Shown here: in pieces, positions 61,504 through 64,000 of the stretch
Layout of the letters: each line of letters starts with the position of its first letter
Position numbering within the stretch: position 1 is the stretch's first letter
Assembly (NCBI GenBank): GCA_964511945.1
Contig: CAZEHO010000008.1
Span: forward strand, 1-64,000
From: CAZEHO01 sp964511945
GTDB taxonomy: Bacteria > Actinomycetota > Acidimicrobiia > Spongiisociales > UBA11373
Direction: 5' to 3'
Length of the DNA stretch: 64,000 nt
Position numbers and translations under genes: made by a program
The notes under the pieces: generated by a model
What the model saw: only the letters and a program-made list of their open reading frames with translations
What the model was told of the DNA's origin: nothing
Database searches by the model: none

Positions 61504-63477
61504 TCAGCCGGTGTTCGCAGCCGCCACCCACTCGTCGATCATCCGGGCCAGCACCGCGAGCGGAACGGAGCCGCTGCCGAGCACGACATCGTGGAATGCC
61601 TTGATATCAAACGCGTCACCGAGGGCTTCCTCGGCACGGGACCGCCCGGCGAGGATCTCCAGCATCCCGATCTTGTAGCCGGTGGCCTGGCCGGGAAGCA
61701 CCACGTAGCGGTCCACTTCGCCGTCGGCGCCCCCGCCGGGCTGGCCCATCGCCTCCCGCATGTAGGCCTTGGCCTCCGCCCGCGTCCATCGGAGCGCATG
61801 AATCCCGGTGTCGGTCACCAGCCTCACCGCCCGCAGGAGTTCCAGGTTCAGCCGGCCGACATCCCCGTACGGGTCGTCGTCGTACAGCCCCATCTCGGTG
61901 GCCAGGTACTCGGCATACAGCGCCCAGCCCTCGACGTAACCGTTGAAGAGGACGATCGATTGGAAGAGCGGCAGGCCGAGCTCCTGGGCCAGGGCGATCT
62001 GGAAGTGGTGACCGGGGATCCCTTCGTGATAGGCGATGGTGGGCATCCGAGCGCGGTCTACCCGCGACGGTGCAGCGCCGGTGTGGAACGCTCCCGGTCG
62101 GGTTCCGTCGAGCGAACCCGACGAGTAGTACCCGCCACCGCCGCCGAACGACAGCTCGGGAATCACCGCAAGCGGGGCGGAGGGCTGCAGGCCGAAGTAG
62201 TCACCGACCCGGGCCGCCGCCCCGGCAAGCAACTCCTCGTAACGCTCCACGAGCGGATCCGGACCGCCGGTCCGGATGTCGATGAACCCACTGTCGTTGC
62301 GGATCCGCTCCATGCTGTCGGCGAAGCTCTCGTCGAGCGAGTACCCCAGCTCGACGAAGTGGCCCCGCATCTCATCCTGGATCCGGGCGACCTCGGCCAG
62401 TCCGAGTTCGTGGATCTCCCCGGGCGTCAGATCGGTCGAGGTCTCCTTGCGCAGCATATGGGCGTAGTAGGCCTCCCCGTCCGGCAAAGCCCAGGCGCCG
62501 GCGTCCGATGTGGCGATCGTCCCCAGCCGCTGCAGCCCGGCGATCAGATCGAACCAGGCCGGTATGAACGATTCCCGCAGCTGCTGCTCGACCGCGTCGA
62601 GGAGCACCTCCCGGCCGACGTCACCGAGATCCGGAAGCTCGGCAATCCGATCGGCGAACACGGCGTAGATCTCGACCTGGGTTGGGTCAACGGAGGAGGG
62701 ATCGGAGCTCGATCGCTGCACCTGCCGGCCCATGTCGGCAATCGCCATCTGGATGATGAAGTCCGGCGCAACGATCCCCATCGACTCCCTGATCCGCAAG
62801 CCTTCGAGCACCTGGCCGGCTTGATGCCGGACCTGCGAGAGTGCGACCACGAAGCCCTCGGCGTCCTCGACGGTGTTCAGCGGGAACCCGTCGGTGAAGT
62901 AACTGAAGGTGTTGAAGTGATAGCTTCGGATGAATTGGTGGAGCAGGTAGTCGTGGTATGCGAACGGATGGCCGCGCACCAGGTCGTCGAGATACCACTC
63001 GTAGGCGTCGTACACGACCTGCTGCTTCGGATCGAGTGCCGAGCGGTCGTAGGTGGAAAGCAAGCCGAGCAGCTCCGCCTCGAGCGCCATCGTCTCCCGG
63101 AGGTAGGCATCGGAGAGATCGTCGAGACGGTCGTTGCGAAAGCCGTACCAGTCTGCGATGCCCATCTCCGAGACCAACTGTGGACTGCGGAACAGCAGGG
63201 CCTCGAATGAGGCCTCGACGAACTCGTCGAATCCGAGGTCGGTGAGACCAGTCGGGGCCGTGTTCGCCGGCTCGGCGGTTGACGTCGTCGACGGCACGGC
63301 TATCGAACTCGACTGCGGCACGGTCGCAACGGTGGAAGCACTTGCACCGTCGGTCGTAGTGGGGGCTGGCGTCGTGGTGAGGATGGCCGTCGGAGGCGGC
63401 TCCACAGGCTCGCTCGAGCAGGCTCCGGCGGCCAGGAGACCGACGAGCCCTACTGCCAGCATCCTGCGTGCGGTCAC
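61504..63477 (-). CDS. DUF885 lipoprotein (putative metallopeptidase)
   Basis: 657 residues. The start is a GTG at 63477, preceded by AGGGG, giving a signal with lipobox LAAGAC. A Thr/Pro/Ser linker leads to the DUF885 domain, which resembles M32/M3-like zinc peptidases: YHEGIPGHHFQ (HExxxGHH) carries the metal motif and RYVVLPGQATGYK is typical. No signs of truncation. It likely acts outside the membrane on peptides. It is encoded beyond the SH3-type pair. Confidence 0.88.
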   Translation of the reverse strand: MTARRMLAVGLVGLLAAGACSSEPVEPPPTAILTTTPAPTTTDGASASTVATVPQSSSIAVPSTTSTAEPANTAPTGLTDLGFDEFVEASFEALLFRSPQLVSEMGIADWYGFRNDRLDDLSDAYLRETMALEAELLGLLSTYDRSALDPKQQVVYDAYEWYLDDLVRGHPFAYHDYLLHQFIRSYHFNTFSYFTDGFPLNTVEDAEGFVVALSQVRHQAGQVLEGLRIRESMGIVAPDFIIQMAIADMGRQVQRSSSDPSSVDPTQVEIYAVFADRIAELPDLGDVGREVLLDAVEQQLRESFIPAWFDLIAGLQRLGTIATSDAGAWALPDGEAYYAHMLRKETSTDLTPGEIHELGLAEVARIQDEMRGHFVELGYSLDESFADSMERIRNDSGFIDIRTGGPDPLVERYEELLAGAAARVGDYFGLQPSAPLAVIPELSFGGGGGYYSSGSLDGTRPGAFHTGAAPSRVDRARMPTIAYHEGIPGHHFQIALAQELGLPLFQSIVLFNGYVEGWALYAEYLATEMGLYDDDPYGDVGRLNLELLRAVRLVTDTGIHALRWTRAEAKAYMREAMGQPGGGADGEVDRYVVLPGQATGYKIGMLEILAGRSRAEEALGDAFDIKAFHDVVLGSGSVPLAVLARMIDEWVAAANTG

Positions 63478-63633
63478 GAACCAATTCCCCTGCGCTGTCT
63501 TCCTCCAGCCTATGACCCTCCCCGCATACCGCCGTTCCCGGCCGACCGGCAACGGTGAACGATCCGCGAGGTCCCGGCCAATCGGGACTTCCGGCCCCAC
63601 GCGGACTCAGTTCCCATGTGGCATTCTTCTGGC

Positions 63634-64000
63634 ATGCCTGAACAATCGGCGTCAGTTCTCGCAGGTGTGCCAGAACTCCCGGTGACGACCGAGAGCGAGC
63701 AGATGTACCTGATCACCGTGGCGCGCGCCGCCGAAGAGGGAGCGTCCGGGCCGGTCCCGGTCGGAGCCCTGGCCGACTCGCTCGGCGTCTCGGTGGCCTC
63801 GGCGAACGAGATGATTCGCAAGCTCGCCGGCAAGGAACTCGTCGAATACCTCCCCTACAAGGGTGTTGAACTCACCGCCGTCGGAAACCTCGTGGCCGGG
63901 CGGGTGCTGCGGACGCGGCGGCTGTGGGCGACGTTCCTGGCGGCCCACCTGGATTTCAGCCCGGGCGAGGCCGACGCCCTGGCCTGCCACCTCGAGCACG
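63634..64000 (+). CDS. DtxR/MntR-type metal-dependent regulator, partial
   Basis: 122 codons are visible; the gene runs past the window edge. The winged helix reads VPVGALADSLGVSVASANEMIRKLAGKELVEYLPYKGVELT, and the following helical dimerisation region (RRLWATFLAAHLDFSP) includes HLEH, a likely metal-ligand segment. This matches iron- or manganese-dependent DtxR family repressors. A CATTCT box 6 nt before the ATG may be a leaderless -10. C-terminal half is not seen. Confidence 0.85.
   Translation, partial: MPEQSASVLAGVPELPVTTESEQMYLITVARAAEEGASGPVPVGALADSLGVSVASANEMIRKLAGKELVEYLPYKGVELTAVGNLVAGRVLRTRRLWATFLAAHLDFSPGEADALACHLEH

Overview
The window is high-GC, densely coded DNA from an actinomycete-type bacterium, probably an uncultivated member of the Acidimicrobiia or a close class. 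The support is the codon bias, the TANNNT promoters, many leaderless starts, CsoR-type copper control, L-lysine 6-transaminase, and lipoproteins with Thr/Pro-rich linkers. The class-level placement is inferred. Two runs of exactly 100 N (13205-13304 and 38507-38606) show a scaffolded draft, and both lie inside tandem repeats. Almost everything is chromosomal housekeeping. I see no tRNA, rRNA, CRISPR array, prophage or classical insertion sequence.

Layout. 0.5-8 kb: a secreted protein with a SipW-type signal, ClpB, two paralogous AMIN-like surface proteins, an SDR, and an NfeD/SPFH pair. 8-16.3 kb: an M14 lipoprotein, small membrane proteins, a PlsC-type acyltransferase, Lgt, an AhpD-like protein, an M20 amidohydrolase behind a structured leader, a four-helix-bundle gene between heptamer arrays, YjbQ, and an amidohydrolase with a TetR regulator. 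16.5-22.4 kb: purA-purB, SURF1, a lipase, a membrane protein and a lipoprotein. 22.6-31.2 kb: an AapJQMP amino-acid ABC operon, GNAT, rhomboid, and a second permease/ATPase pair without a binding protein. 31.2-38.3 kb: a hotdog protein, a B12-binding CarH-like regulator with a zinc-finger-like partner, acetyl-CoA synthetase, a methyltransferase, an orphan solute-binding lipoprotein and a secreted helical protein. 38.4-44.8 kb: a 52-bp hairpin repeat array, Lnt, an IMPase, NUDIX, a YtcJ-like amidohydrolase and a sulfotransferase. 44.8-54.8 kb: an F420/FMN protein, a cobalt/nickel ECF transporter, an HDOD protein with a degenerate receiver, DUF2461, a cysteine-desulfurase-like enzyme, and a haem membrane protein with cytochrome c. 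54.8-64 kb: the csoR-copZ-copA copper operon, lat, a truncated serine hydrolase, two paralogous SH3-TM proteins, a DUF885 lipoprotein and the start of a DtxR-type regulator.

How the genes work together. Lgt and Lnt would act on the many lipoproteins seen here. The two ABC systems may share one binding protein. The copper operon carries its own operator. The ECF cluster could supply cobalt for the B12 that the CarH-like regulator would need.

Most unusual signals. (1) Heptanucleotide tandem arrays of different sequence sit directly on or just after stop codons of several unrelated genes. One set flanks an S23/Avd-like four-helix-bundle gene, and a deleted copy of that gene lies between 12-bp inverted repeats at 16.3 kb. 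(2) A 52-bp array carries two hairpins per unit. (3) Thirteen genes have a TANNNT box 6-9 nt before the start codon. (4) Lnt has Ser in place of its catalytic Cys, and the HDOD receiver lacks its phospho-acceptor Asp.
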